NCBI GenBank assembly: GCA_900316985.1
Contig: ONFE01000012.1
Location: forward strand, 1 to 64,000
Reading direction: 5' to 3'
Source: an uncultured Prevotellaceae bacterium
GTDB taxonomy: Bacteria > Bacteroidota > Bacteroidia > Bacteroidales > Bacteroidaceae
Length of the DNA: 64,000 bases
Shown one piece after another: positions 47,714-57,108 of the stretch. Numbering within the stretch: position 1 is the stretch's first letter; every line of letters begins with the position of its first letter. The position numbers and the translations under genes are program-made. The notes beneath the pieces were generated by a model. It ran no database searches and had not been told where the DNA came from. It saw only the letters and a list, made by a program, of their open reading frames with translations.

Positions 47714-48748
47714 CTATCCAAAGATATCCGGCTCCATAATATTGCCTTTATAGGGGTTACGCCCGAAATGCTTGTAAGCCAATTCGGTGGCCATGCGTCC
47801 TCGGGGCGTACGCTTGATGAAACCTTCCATGATCAGGAATGGCTCATAGACATCCTCGATAGTGCCGGCATCTTCACCGATAGCCGTTCCAATGGTATTG
47901 AGTCCGACAGGACCACCCTTGAACTTGTCGATGATAGTGAGCAGGATCTTATTGTCAATCTCATCAAGACCATATTGGTCAATATTGAGAGCTTCGAGCG
48001 CTACGTGTGCAATCTTCAGGTCGATACGTCCGTTACCTTTCACTTGTGCAAAATCCCGGACACGACGCAACAAGGCGTTGGCCACACGGGGCGTACCTCT
48101 TGAACGACGGGCTATCTCCACGGCGGCATCATCGTCGATGGGAACCTGTAGGATGGAGGCCGAACGGCGGATAATCTTTTTCAGTACGTCAGGCTCATAA
48201 TACTCCAGATGCATATTGATACCGAAACGGGCACGGAGCGGAGCCGTAAGCATACCACTGCGCGTGGTGGCACCGACGAGGGTAAACGGGTTCAAGTCTA
48301 TCTGTATGGAACGTGCCGAAGGACCTTTATCAATCATGATGTCAATGCGATAGTCCTCCATGGCCGAATAGAGATATTCCTCCACAACGGGCGACAGACG
48401 GTGAATCTCATCGATAAACAATACATCGTTGGGTTCCAATGAGGTCAGAATACCGGCAAGGTCACCGGGCTTGTCGAGCACGGGTCCAGAGGTAATCTTG
48501 AAACCTACTCCCAATTCGTTGGCAATGATATTCGAGAGTGTGGTCTTTCCCAATCCCGGAGGGCCATGCAGCAACGTATGGTCAAGCGGTTCGCCGCGGT
48601 ATTTGGCTGCCTCCACGAACACCTCAAGATTCTCCACCACCTTCTTCTGTCCGCTGAAGTCAGCGAAACGAAGCGGCCGCAGGGCGTTCTCAAAATCCTT
48701 CTCGGCTGATGAGACCTGTTCTTGTCTGATGTCGAAATCTTCTAGCAT
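47714..48748 (-). CDS. ruvB: Holliday junction branch migration ATPase RuvB
   Basis: This 344-residue protein has RuvB Walker [10 protein letters not shown], Walker [10 protein letters not shown], sensor region [18 protein letters not shown], and the C-terminal winged helix ([16 protein letters not shown]). It drives branch migration with RuvA during recombination. Length is normal. A -7 box lies 7 nt upstream of the ATG. Confidence 0.96.
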   Translation of the reverse strand: MLEDFDIRQEQVSSAEKDFENALRPLRFADFSGQKKVVENLEVFVEAAKYRGEPLDHTLLHGPPGLGKTTLSNIIANELGVGFKITSGPVLDKPGDLAGILTSLEPNDVLFIDEIHRLSPVVEEYLYSAMEDYRIDIMIDKGPSARSIQIDLNPFTLVGATTRSGMLTAPLRARFGINMHLEYYEPDVLKKIIRRSASILQVPIDDDAAVEIARRSRGTPRVANALLRRVRDFAQVKGNGRIDLKIAHVALEALNIDQYGLDEIDNKILLTIIDKFKGGPVGLNTIGTAIGEDAGTIEDVYEPFLIMEGFIKRTPRGRMATELAYKHFGRNPYKGNIMEPDIFG

Positions 48749-48755
48749 TTGGGTG

Positions 48756-48763
48756 CAAAGATA
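48756..48763 (-). promoter_or_regulatory. -7 box 7 nt from the ruvB start codon
   Basis: TATCTTTG on the minus strand is 7 nt from ATG 48748. Confidence 0.55.
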
Positions 48764-48773
48764 CGAAAAAGAT

Positions 48774-48804
48774 TTAGAATTTAGAATTAAGAATTAAGAA
48801 TTTT
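48774..48804. repeat. Tandem GAATTAA tract upstream of ruvB
   Basis: AGAATTTAGAATTAAGAATTAAG-type units lie directly upstream of the ruvB promoter, related to 22392-22426. Confidence 0.5.
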
Positions 48805-48882
48805 CGTGCAAATGAGAGCAGAATCAAGCTTGCTTGAATAAAGCCGAGTGCAGCCGAAGATCATGAACGAAGTTCAAAATTT

Positions 48883-49257
48883 TCACCAAAGGCGGAAAAA
48901 CCGCTCCATCATCTGCCATTTCTGGTCGCTCGTGGCTTTAGCGTCACATTGCTGGAATGCAGCCACGTATTCTTCCCATTCCTGCTGTCGGGGCAGGGTG
49001 GCAAGCTTTGCCATCGCTTCATCCCACTGGAAATCGAGTGGTGTGTCGCAAATCATCACCAACCGTGGTCCGGCAATATAGATTTCCATCTCTAAGATAC
49101 CCACCTGGCGGATACCGTCAAGAATCTCGCGCCAGGCTTTCTCCTCACTATGTGCTTCCTTGTACTTCTTTATCAGTTCTGGGTTGTCCTTCAACTCCAT
49201 GGTCTGCACGTAGCGCTTCACGGGCTGACCGTAGTCTTTTGTGATATATCCTTCCAT
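48883..49257 (-). CDS. rhaM: L-rhamnose mutarotase family protein
   Basis: This 124-residue protein has RhaM landmarks: LKDNPELIKKYKEAHS, WREI, GIRQVGILEMEIYI and MICDTPLDFQWD. The family interconverts alpha- and beta-L-rhamnose. The start is ATG 49257 (MEGYITKDYG), 7 nt after the GH127 gene, so the two are co-transcribed. Pairing with a beta-L-arabinofuranosidase suggests breakdown of pectic side chains. Confidence 0.85.
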   Translation of the reverse strand: MEGYITKDYGQPVKRYVQTMELKDNPELIKKYKEAHSEEKAWREILDGIRQVGILEMEIYIAGPRLVMICDTPLDFQWDEAMAKLATLPRQQEWEEYVAAFQQCDAKATSDQKWQMMERFFRLW

Positions 49258-49264
49258 ATTGTTC

Positions 49265-51415
49265 TTATTGTTCTCCGTGGGATTGTTTCTTGTTTTCCAT
49301 ATTCTGATAATCGCCGAGGCCGCCAAGGGTATTGGCCATCCAGACGGTCATGCGGGAAGTGCCACGGTGATTCCAAGCATAATAGGGTATCAGACGTAGT
49401 CCGACAGGCTTTGAACTGACGGAACCATCATTCTGGATAAAGACTTCTTGAGCTTGCAGCATCAAGGCTTTTACCCCAAACTGACTGGCTGGAGAATTGG
49501 GCACCTGACACTCTGTGTTCTGAATGGTGAAATCAGAAACCTGGAACTTTGGCCCGGATTCCTGAATCAGCAGATGACGCAGGTTCATCTCCGGATTGTC
49601 TTTGTCCTCGGCACAATAGACTAGCGGGCCGCGCTCGACAGCCAGCTTGCCGCGGTCGTCGGCCACCTTCTCACTGGCCTTCACCAGTCGGGGCTCCATA
49701 TCAAAATGAAGTTCCACCACGTCACCCTTTTTCCATCGGCGTGTGATAGAGGCATAGCCTTCGGGGGTGATGGGCAGTTGTTGGTTGACGAACTGGGCTT
49801 TCGAGATGGGTTTGCCGTTCAGAGTGATAGCGAAGTTGAGCTGCTTGCTGTCGGCATATTCGTAGAGGCTACCGGGGGCGACCAGTCCGCGCACCCATCC
49901 AGGAATGCGGAGCATGAGGCTAACGATGTTGTCTTTCTTCTTTTTAACCCCCACGACCTCGAGTTTGATGTCACCGTTCCAGGGGTAGTCGGTGGTCTGG
50001 CGGAGTGTAATCTCGGTTCCTCCCACGTTGAGAGTTACCGTATTGCCCAGATAGAGATTCACGTAAAGACGATCGTCCTTCACGGCATAGACATATCCGG
50101 GTACCGAAGGAATGAAGCGGCAGATATTACTGGGACAGCAGGCACAGCCAAACCAAGGCTGACGTGTGGTGTTGCCGTCGGCATTGAAGGCATAATGACC
50201 GTCGCTTTCCAGTGGATTTGGATAGAAGAAACGTCCGCCGTCCATCGACATACCGCTGATGACACCGTTGTAGAGTGTGCGCTCCAGACAGTCAAAGTAT
50301 TTTGCATCGCCGTGGAGGAGGAACATGCGGTAGTTGAGATACACCATCGCTATGGCCGCACACGTCTCGTTGTAAGCCGTCAGGTTCGGGAGTTCGTAAT
50401 CAGCACCGAAAGCTTCTCCTGCATGGCGGGAGCCAACACCGCCCGTCAGGTAATATTTCCGTTCTACGATATTCTTCCAGATGGCATCGATGGCCCGCAG
50501 GTAAGCCGAGTCGCCCGTCAGTGCAGCCACGTCGGCCATGCCGGCATACATATAGCCCGCACGCACGGCATGTCCCCAGGCTTCTTTTTGTTCCACCACG
50601 GGCTTGTCGCTCTGCGAATATACATTCTTGATGGTGGTCTTGCCGCGCTCATCGAGGAAGAACTTGGCCTCGTCGAGATACTGCTGCGCTTTAGGCATCA
50701 GGTCCTTCAGCGCCGGCGTGGAATGAATGAGCACATAGAGTCGGGCCAATGCCATTTCGGCAATCTGATGGCCAGGCACCACACAAGCCTGTCCGGCCTT
50801 ACGCCCTACTTCCCTACAAACACAGTCGGCATAGCGCACGGCAATGTCGAGGAACTTACGGTTCTGGGTCGCCTGATAGTGAGCACAGGCAGCATCCACC
50901 ATATGGCCGAGGTTATAAAGTTCATGAGAAAGCACCTCCTCACTCATCCACCGTTTGTCGCCAGCCCACGAATGAGGATGCCATGGATTCATCGTGCGTG
51001 GGGTATAGAGATAGCCGTCGGGCTCCTGTGCCTTACCCACAAAAGTAAGAACAGAGTCCATATATTGAACGAGTCGCTGACGCTCCTTTTTATCCTGCAT
51101 CGTCATCAGCATATAACTGGCACCTTCAATGGTCTTATAAACATCGGTGTCATCGAACGAAAATCCCGAAGGAGGATAGTCGGGCGACGGATTCTGACAC
51201 TGAACGAAATTCTTGTAGCGCCCCTCGCTTTCACATTTCGAAAAGGCCAAAGGCACGGTCACTTCACGTGCAGCCTGCAGACGCTGGCCCCAGAAAGTGC
51301 CGTCGGTCACCTTCACGGCAGTAAAGGGAACGGGATTGATGGGATACCCCGACTGTGCTGAAGCCGTGGAAAGAACTGCTGTCAACGAAAGCACGATAGA
51401 AAAGAGCTTCTTCAT
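49265..51415 (-). CDS. Secreted GH127 beta-L-arabinofuranosidase-type enzyme
   Basis: This 716-residue protein has a signal peptide (to about ASAQ21) and the (alpha/alpha)6 barrel of GH127/DUF1680. The zinc and nucleophile cluster GCACCPSN (423-430), the glutamate-cysteine pair in YNETCA (349-354), and HAGEAFG (331-337) with the probable acid/base Glu match HypBA1. It should release terminal beta-L-arabinofuranose or related sugars from pectin or glycoproteins. A -7 box lies 35 nt upstream. Confidence 0.92.
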   Translation of the reverse strand: MKKLFSIVLSLTAVLSTASAQSGYPINPVPFTAVKVTDGTFWGQRLQAAREVTVPLAFSKCESEGRYKNFVQCQNPSPDYPPSGFSFDDTDVYKTIEGASYMLMTMQDKKERQRLVQYMDSVLTFVGKAQEPDGYLYTPRTMNPWHPHSWAGDKRWMSEEVLSHELYNLGHMVDAACAHYQATQNRKFLDIAVRYADCVCREVGRKAGQACVVPGHQIAEMALARLYVLIHSTPALKDLMPKAQQYLDEAKFFLDERGKTTIKNVYSQSDKPVVEQKEAWGHAVRAGYMYAGMADVAALTGDSAYLRAIDAIWKNIVERKYYLTGGVGSRHAGEAFGADYELPNLTAYNETCAAIAMVYLNYRMFLLHGDAKYFDCLERTLYNGVISGMSMDGGRFFYPNPLESDGHYAFNADGNTTRQPWFGCACCPSNICRFIPSVPGYVYAVKDDRLYVNLYLGNTVTLNVGGTEITLRQTTDYPWNGDIKLEVVGVKKKKDNIVSLMLRIPGWVRGLVAPGSLYEYADSKQLNFAITLNGKPISKAQFVNQQLPITPEGYASITRRWKKGDVVELHFDMEPRLVKASEKVADDRGKLAVERGPLVYCAEDKDNPEMNLRHLLIQESGPKFQVSDFTIQNTECQVPNSPASQFGVKALMLQAQEVFIQNDGSVSSKPVGLRLIPYYAWNHRGTSRMTVWMANTLGGLGDYQNMENKKQSHGEQ

Positions 51416-51450
51416 TTTGATTTGATTTTATAGGTTTTTTGTTTTGGTTG

Positions 51451-51458
51451 CAAAGATA
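51451..51458 (-). promoter_or_regulatory. -7 box TATCTTTG for GH127-rhaM
   Basis: It lies 35 nt before ATG 51415. Confidence 0.55.
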
Positions 51459-51524
51459 CAATTTTTTCTCTTCTTCATAGTACGTTTTCATAGAATTAAC
51501 GTCTGAAAGTAAAGATTTTACCGC

Positions 51525-52529
51525 ATGAAAATGAATATGGAGCGCTGGATCGAACAGGTGATTCAGCAAAAGAAGGTTGCCGCTGTTCCCATTATGACTC
51601 ATCCAGGTATAGAACTTGGAAATCGGACCGTGCGCGAGGCTGTCACCAATGGCCAGATTCACTATGAGGCCGTGATGAGGCTTTGTGAACGCTACCCTTC
51701 AGCGGCAGCCTGCACCATCATGGACCTGACCACCGAGGCCGAATGCTTCGGGGCAGAGATTGAGTTTTCGGATATAGCTGTTCCAGCCGTCAGGGGGCGT
51801 CTGCTCAAAGGCACAAAGGATATCTCCAGACTGAAAGTGCCGTCGCTGAACAGCGGACGCATTCCGGAATACCTGAAAGCCAACCTCCTGGCTGCGGAAA
51901 AGATCTGCGACCGCCCGCTTTTCGGTGGTTGCATCGGACCTTTTTCTTTGGCAGGCCGCCTTTACGACATGAGCGACATCATGGTGCTTATCTGCGAAGA
52001 GCCCGATGCAGCCCACGAACTGCTGTCGAAATGTACGGAGTTTATCCTGAAATACTGTCTGGCCCTGCGCGAAACGGGTGCCAACGGCGTGGTGATGGCA
52101 GAGCCAGCCGCCGGACTGATGAGCAATGAGCAATGCGTCGATTTCTCATCGCTCTACGTGAAATACATCGTTGAAAAGGTGCAGACGCCCGAATTCTCGG
52201 TGGTGCTCCACAACTGCGGCAATACGGGCCATTGCACCAAGGCCATGGTCGAGACGGGTGCAGCCATGTATCATTTCGGCAATAAGTGTGCCATGTGTGA
52301 GGTGATGGAGGATGTGCCGCCGACAGCTTTGGGAATGGGCAACATCGACCCCGTGAGTATCTTCAAAGATGCCATGCCTGCACAAATGAAGCAAACGGTG
52401 AAAAACTTGCTGGAGCAGACGCGCCGGTTCCCCAATTTCGTACTTTCCAGCGGATGCGACACACCGCCGCATACACCGCTCCATAATATTGATGCCTTCT
52501 TTGAGGCCCTTCAGGAATGGAATGAATAA
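51525..52529 (+). CDS. UroD/MtaA-like methyltransferase family protein
   Basis: This 334-residue TIM-barrel protein resembles the MtaA/CmuA methylcobamide methyltransferases rather than true uroporphyrinogen decarboxylase. It has the zinc-ligand pattern VLHNCGNTGH and a second cysteine in LSSGCDTPPHT. It may move a methyl group between a corrinoid protein and a thiol. Its stop overlaps the next gene's start by 8 nt. No corrinoid-binding protein is encoded nearby, so its partner must be elsewhere. Confidence 0.8.
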   Translation: MKMNMERWIEQVIQQKKVAAVPIMTHPGIELGNRTVREAVTNGQIHYEAVMRLCERYPSAAACTIMDLTTEAECFGAEIEFSDIAVPAVRGRLLKGTKDISRLKVPSLNSGRIPEYLKANLLAAEKICDRPLFGGCIGPFSLAGRLYDMSDIMVLICEEPDAAHELLSKCTEFILKYCLALRETGANGVVMAEPAAGLMSNEQCVDFSSLYVKYIVEKVQTPEFSVVLHNCGNTGHCTKAMVETGAAMYHFGNKCAMCEVMEDVPPTALGMGNIDPVSIFKDAMPAQMKQTVKNLLEQTRRFPNFVLSSGCDTPPHTPLHNIDAFFEALQEWNE

Positions 52530-53184
52530 AAAAGAACTGCAATTTGGGAATTTGGATATCAGCCTTTCTGAACTCTATGAGCAGATGGGCTATGGGGAAA
52601 CGGTGCCCGACGAGGCTACTGTCAGAGAGACAGAAACCATTCTCACCCAGGTGAAGGCCTTCCTAAAACCCCGATTCTGTTTCTTCGTTCAGCGTGAGCT
52701 TCCCAATTTTTCCATCGGTAAGATTATTGAACGCCAACTGAAGGGGGCAGAAGCTTATGCCCTGTTCATCTGCACGGCGGGAATAGAATATGAGGAATAC
52801 CAAAAACGTTTGAAGGAGGAAGGCGACATGGTACGCGTGTTTATTGCCGATGCCTTAGGTAGCGTGATTGCAGAGAAGACTGCCGACTGCATGGAAAAAA
52901 CGCTGCAGGAAAGCATCGACAAACTGGGGTGGCACCACACCAACCGCTTCTCACCTGGTTATTGCGGTTGGCATGTCAGCCAGCAGCAGCTGTTGTTTCC
53001 GTTGTTTAAAGGCGAGACCTGTGGCGTCTGTCTTACAGAGAGCAGCCTCATGCTTCCCATCAAATCCGTCAGCGGCATCATCGGTTTAGGAAAAAACGTG
53101 AAACATCTGGATTACACTTGTGGTCTTTGCGATTTCGAACAATGCTATAAACGCAAGCAGCGGCTCAGGAAATCAGCACAATAA
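52522..53184 (+). CDS. MetH activation-domain-like protein
   Basis: This 220-residue protein resembles the AdoMet-binding activation domain of B12-dependent methionine synthase. Landmarks are SPGYCGWHVSQQQLLFPLF and LTESSLMLPIKSVSG. A C-terminal CGLCDFEQCYKRKQ adds cysteines that could bind a metal or cluster. The start is ATG 52522, overlapping the previous stop by 8 nt. Together they look like a methyl transfer and corrinoid reactivation pair. Confidence 0.82.
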   Translation: MNKKELQFGNLDISLSELYEQMGYGETVPDEATVRETETILTQVKAFLKPRFCFFVQRELPNFSIGKIIERQLKGAEAYALFICTAGIEYEEYQKRLKEEGDMVRVFIADALGSVIAEKTADCMEKTLQESIDKLGWHHTNRFSPGYCGWHVSQQQLLFPLFKGETCGVCLTESSLMLPIKSVSGIIGLGKNVKHLDYTCGLCDFEQCYKRKQRLRKSAQ

Positions 53185-53185
53185 A

Positions 53186-53217
53186 AAAGCGCAGAACCAT
53201 TCCCGGTCCTACGCTTT
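53186..53217. terminator. Hairpin terminator between convergent genes
   Basis: AAAGCG and CGCTTT (53186-53191 and 53212-53217) form the outer stem of an imperfect hairpin, followed by a T-rich run. Confidence 0.6.
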
Positions 53218-53238
53218 CTCGTTTTTCATTGTATTATA

Positions 53239-53855
53239 TTAGAGTTTAAATTTGTAACCAACGGTCAGAGTGCATGTGTGGCTGCGGCTGTCGCCTTTAT
53301 TTCCGAAGAGGTTGTCAACCTTATTAACCTTTGTCAAACCGATGTTGTAACGGAGGTCGATGACGATGGGCACCTTGAACTCGTAAGAGATACCAACGGG
53401 GATGGACAGGTCGAACTTATTGAACTGTTGGTCTTGGCATCTGTCAGGAAGGCGAACTGCACACCGCTCTTCAGGGCGAGACCCTTGCAGAGATAGACGT
53501 TGGCCACCACGGGAACGGTCACATAGCTCGTCTCTACCTTCATGTCCTTAAACTTGACACCGTCATGGTTGATATCCTTCCAGGCTGTTCCGGCTTGCAT
53601 GTAGTTGACGCCTGCTGCCAGACTGAACCTCTGAGCCAGTTGGTATTCGAATTCAACACCTGCCATGCTTCCACCGTTTGGAGTCTTGTCGAGTTTGGCT
53701 ACTGATATTGCCTTGGGGGCAATGTCGGCGTTGGTCATCATACCGGCTGTTCCGCCGATGTGGGGCTGAATGGTGAATGAACCTACTTCCTGCTGAGCGT
53801 TTACACTTACCGTAGCCAGCATGGCGGCTACAACCATTGTCATAATCTTTTTCAT
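53239..53855 (-). pseudogene. Outer-membrane beta-barrel (porin-family) protein with a frameshift
   Basis: The frame from ATG 53855 gives a signal peptide (to NAQQ) and beta-strand-rich sequence to FLTDAKTN. It then turns into low-complexity serine-rich sequence. The shifted frame from about 53427 continues naturally as QFNKFDLSIPVGISYEF and ends GYKFKL with a stop at 53239-53241, a proper barrel C-terminus. So one gene is interrupted near 53428. The missing link is a one-base or longer non-triplet deletion. The intact protein would be about 200 residues. Confidence 0.82.
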
Positions 53856-53922
53856 TGTTGTTTTTTAAATTGTTATTGTTTATTGTTATCGTTTTCGTTA
53901 AACGTTGTCGCTTTTGACGGTG

Positions 53923-53930
53923 CAAAAGTA
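53923..53930 (-). promoter_or_regulatory. -7 box TACTTTTG for the outer-membrane barrel gene
   Basis: It lies 67 nt before ATG 53855, ahead of a GATAAC-like tract at about 53880-53900. Confidence 0.5.
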
Positions 53931-54075
53931 GTGTGTATTTTTCAGGTTGCTATCAAAAAGCGCCTCATTTCTTGTTCAGTTGTTGCGACAGGCGCCCGTA
54001 TTCACGACAAAACGGACGAATGCCTTCAAAATATGTCGCAAAAGCACTGAAAAAACAACCAAAAAGACAAAAAAA

Positions 54076-54102
54076 ACTGGCAGAGGATAGACCTCTGCCA
54101 GT
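54076..54102 (-). terminator. Terminator for the threonine aldolase gene
   Basis: ACTGGCAGAGG pairs with CCTCTGCCAGT over a 5-base loop. On the minus strand it is followed by a run of eight T. Confidence 0.85.
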
Positions 54103-54130
54103 AATGCGATAACCTTATTATATTATGATG

Positions 54131-55113
54131 TCAGCCCAAGATGCGCGCCAAGGCCTGCAGGTCTTCCTCGGTGGTGGACCAGGAGGTGACAAAGCGGCAC
54201 ACGGTGTGGTGGCTGTCGGTGGCACCCCAATGCGTGAACTCTACCTGTTGTTCCAACTCACGCACCTTATTATTGGGAATCACCACAAACTGCTGATTGG
54301 TGGGAGAGTCCAGGAAGAAGGGATGGCATGGGCGGAGATGTCGAAATAGAGATTATTCGAAAACAGCGCATCAAACTGCACACCCACCAGACGGCCTTTG
54401 GCCTGCAAGGCACCATGACGCTTGATGATAGAGAAGAAACTTTTCGGGGCATTGCCTCGCGGAAAGACAACAGCCTCTCCGCAAAGGGCACCCACCTTCG
54501 TACCGCCGATATAGAATGCGTCGCAATGGGAAGCGAGCCACGGCAAGGTGACATCATTGGCGGGTGAAGCCAGCGCATAACCCAGACGGGCGCCATCGAT
54601 ATAAAGTTGAAGGCTATACTGCTGACAGGCGGCATATAGGCGCGCTATCTCGTCTTTTGAATAGATGGTGCCGTATTCGGAAGGGAAAGAGATATACACC
54701 ATACCTGGCTGCGCACAATGCTCACGGCTTCCATCGTTCATAAAAGCCCGCATGAAATTATCCAATTCGGCCACGGCTAGTTTGCCATCGTAACCCGGCA
54801 ATGCTATCACCTTATGGCCGGAAGCCTCGATGGCCGTAGCTTCATGCACGTTGATATGGCCCGAATCAATGGTCACGACGGCCTCATAGGAACGCATCAT
54901 GCCGTCAATGACGGTAGCATTGGTCTGCGTGCCGCCCATCAAGAAGAAAATCTCGGCATCGGGGGTGCCACATGCCATGCGAATTTTCTGCTTGGCCTGT
55001 TCGCTATATACATCAAAACCATAGGTAGCCGTAGGCTCGGCATTGGTTTCCACGAGATGCTGCATCACCTGCGGATGTGCTCCGTTGTTGTAGTCACTTT
55101 CAAAAGAAATCAT
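54131..55113 (-). pseudogene. Low-specificity threonine aldolase with an internal out-of-frame deletion
   Basis: From ATG 55113 (MISFESDYNNGAHP, the usual family start; ATG 55143 would add 10 residues) the frame runs through the PLP-lysine region FYIGGTKVGALCGE to FDISAHAI, then leaves frame near 54318. The other frame resumes as FFLDSPTNQQFVVIP and ends with VCRFVTSWSTTEEDLQAL, stop at 54131. About 15 family residues between HAI and FFLDSP are missing and the frame is lost. The intact enzyme would cleave L-threonine to glycine and acetaldehyde. Confidence 0.85.
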
Positions 55114-55159
55114 ATACGTGCAATATATATTTACGAAATTCATAGGTGTTTCCTGGTTG

Positions 55160-55167
55160 CAAAGATA
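55160..55167 (-). promoter_or_regulatory. -7 box TATCTTTG for the threonine aldolase gene
   Basis: It lies 46 nt before ATG 55113 and 16 nt before the alternative ATG 55143. Confidence 0.5.
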
Positions 55168-55210
55168 ATCATTATTTTTTTAATATTCTCCACCAAACTG
55201 AAGGAAAAAT

Positions 55211-55241
55211 TTGGTAACGTCATTTGTTTTCCATATCTTTG
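55211..55241 (+). promoter_or_regulatory. Full Bacteroidetes promoter for the GH2 gene
   Basis: TTG (55211-55213), 20 nt, then TATCTTTG (55234-55241). The start codon follows 31 nt later at 55273. Confidence 0.7.
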
Positions 55242-55272
55242 TGCTCATATTTATCTCATTAACTGTCACCTT

Positions 55273-57072
55273 ATGAAAAGACTTTTCTTTGTGATGACCG
55301 TCCTGCTGACCGTCACAACTACCACAAAAGCAGCTTCACAGGCTGTCTTACACAATGTCTATGCCCGTCAAATTACCTCGCTCAACGGCAACTGGCAGAT
55401 CGTGGCCGACCCCTATGATGCCGGCTATTACGACTACCGACTGAAGGAATCCGCCAACGGCTACTTCAAAAACGATCAGCCGAAGAGCAAAGGCGACCAT
55501 GTGGAATACGACTTCGTGGACAGCGATGCTCTTTTAGTGCCTGGCGACTGGAACACGCAGCGCAAGGAATTCTTCTTCTACGAAGGCAGTATCTGGTATA
55601 AAAAGGATTTCAAATGGAACGGACAGGGACAGAAACGCTGCTACCTGTATTTCGGTGCCGTGAACTATCAGGCGGAGGTTTACCTGAACGGTGAAAAACT
55701 GGGTATGCACATCGGCGGTTATACACCATTCAACTTCGACATTACGGACAAGGTGAAGAAAGGCGATAACTTCATCGTGGTACGTGTTAACAATGTGCGC
55801 AAGCCCGACGGTGTGCCTACGGTGAACAGCGACTGGTGGAACTATGGAGGCATCACTCGCGACGTGATGCTGGTGGAAACGCCCGAGACTTTTGTCGATG
55901 ACTACAGCATACGCATGCCCAAGGGTGACTACAAGAATATCGAGATAAAGGTTAGACTGAACCAGCCCGAGGCTGGCGTAAAGGTAAGCGTAAAGATTCC
56001 GGAACTGAAAATCAACAAGACGCTTGCCACCAACGAAAACGGTGAGGCTGAGGTGACGGTAAAGGCAAAGCCTCAACTGTGGTCACCCCAAAAGCCAAAA
56101 CTCTACGAAGTGCTTATCTCCTGCAACGATGAACAACTACGCGACGAAATCGGTTTCCGCCACATAGAGACTTCCGGCAACAAGATCCTGCTCAATGGCA
56201 AAGAGATTTTCCTGAGCGGAATTTCCGTCCACGAAGAAGCACCTTTTAAGACGGGCCGCTGCACAGGGGAACAGGATGACAAGACACTCATCAGTTGGGC
56301 CAAGGAACTGGGCTGCAACTTCCTCCGACTGGCTCATTATCCGCATAACGAGCAGATGGTGCGGTTGGCAGAGCGTGAAGGACTGCTGCTCTGGAGCGAG
56401 ATTCCCGTCTATTGGACTATCCACTGGGACAATCCCGCCACCTATGAAAATGCCCTGAACCAGTTGCGTGACAATATGAAACGCGACCATAACCGCTGTG
56501 CCATCATTGTATGGAGCGTGGCCAATGAGACACCACATAGCGAAGCCCGAGACAAATTCCTTGCGGGATTGGCTCAGGAGGTGAGGGCCAACGATGACGA
56601 ACGTCTGCTGAGCATGGCCATGGAGGTAAGCAACACCAAGGGTAACGTGGCCGAAGTGCGCGACTATATGAGCAGTCTGGTGGATATCATCAGTTTCAAC
56701 TGCTATCTGGGATGGTATGGGGGAAAGCCAGCTGACTGCGACACCCGCCAATGGATTATCCCTCAAGACAAACCTTTCTTCATCAGTGAGTTTGGTGCAG
56801 GAGCCTTGGCAGGACTCCATGGAGATGCTGCCGCCAAATGGACGGAGGAATATCAAGCCGAGGTTTACCGCCATACGCTCGCTATGTATGACCGCACACC
56901 TGGCTTCTCAGGCTGTTCACCATGGATACTGATGGATTTCAGGAGTCCCCGCCGTCAGAACCACCAGACGCAGAACTTCTTCAACCGCAAGGGTATCGTC
57001 TCGGAACAGGGCGTGAAAAAACAGGCTTTCTTCGTGCTGCAGGATTTCTACCGGCAGAAGAATACAAAATAA
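55273..57072 (+). CDS. Secreted GH2 enzyme of the beta-glucuronidase type
   Basis: This 599-residue protein is started at ATG 55273; the frame is open further upstream but the promoter lies at 55211-55241. It has a signal peptide, GH2 sugar-binding, immunoglobulin-like and TIM-barrel domains. Acid/base Glu is in WSVANETPHS and nucleophile Glu in ISEFGAGALAG, both fitting the beta-glucuronidase subgroup. The precise substrate is uncertain. It is a single-gene unit, not linked to the 3-11 kb glycosidase run. Confidence 0.88.
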   Translation: MKRLFFVMTVLLTVTTTTKAASQAVLHNVYARQITSLNGNWQIVADPYDAGYYDYRLKESANGYFKNDQPKSKGDHVEYDFVDSDALLVPGDWNTQRKEFFFYEGSIWYKKDFKWNGQGQKRCYLYFGAVNYQAEVYLNGEKLGMHIGGYTPFNFDITDKVKKGDNFIVVRVNNVRKPDGVPTVNSDWWNYGGITRDVMLVETPETFVDDYSIRMPKGDYKNIEIKVRLNQPEAGVKVSVKIPELKINKTLATNENGEAEVTVKAKPQLWSPQKPKLYEVLISCNDEQLRDEIGFRHIETSGNKILLNGKEIFLSGISVHEEAPFKTGRCTGEQDDKTLISWAKELGCNFLRLAHYPHNEQMVRLAEREGLLLWSEIPVYWTIHWDNPATYENALNQLRDNMKRDHNRCAIIVWSVANETPHSEARDKFLAGLAQEVRANDDERLLSMAMEVSNTKGNVAEVRDYMSSLVDIISFNCYLGWYGGKPADCDTRQWIIPQDKPFFISEFGAGALAGLHGDAAAKWTEEYQAEVYRHTLAMYDRTPGFSGCSPWILMDFRSPRRQNHQTQNFFNRKGIVSEQGVKKQAFFVLQDFYRQKNTK

Positions 57073-57108
57073 GATTCCCGGAAACCATAGGGATTTCAAG
57101 GAAAAAAT

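Noticed and set aside
49706-51361. A 551-residue open frame opposite GH127
   Set aside because: It is a shadow of a well-supported GH127 gene with all catalytic residues. The antisense frame has no family features and no promoter.
54814-55272. An N-terminal extension of the GH2 gene at 55273
   Set aside because: The extension runs antisense through threonine aldolase and across the GH2 promoter. The signal peptide begins at 55273.
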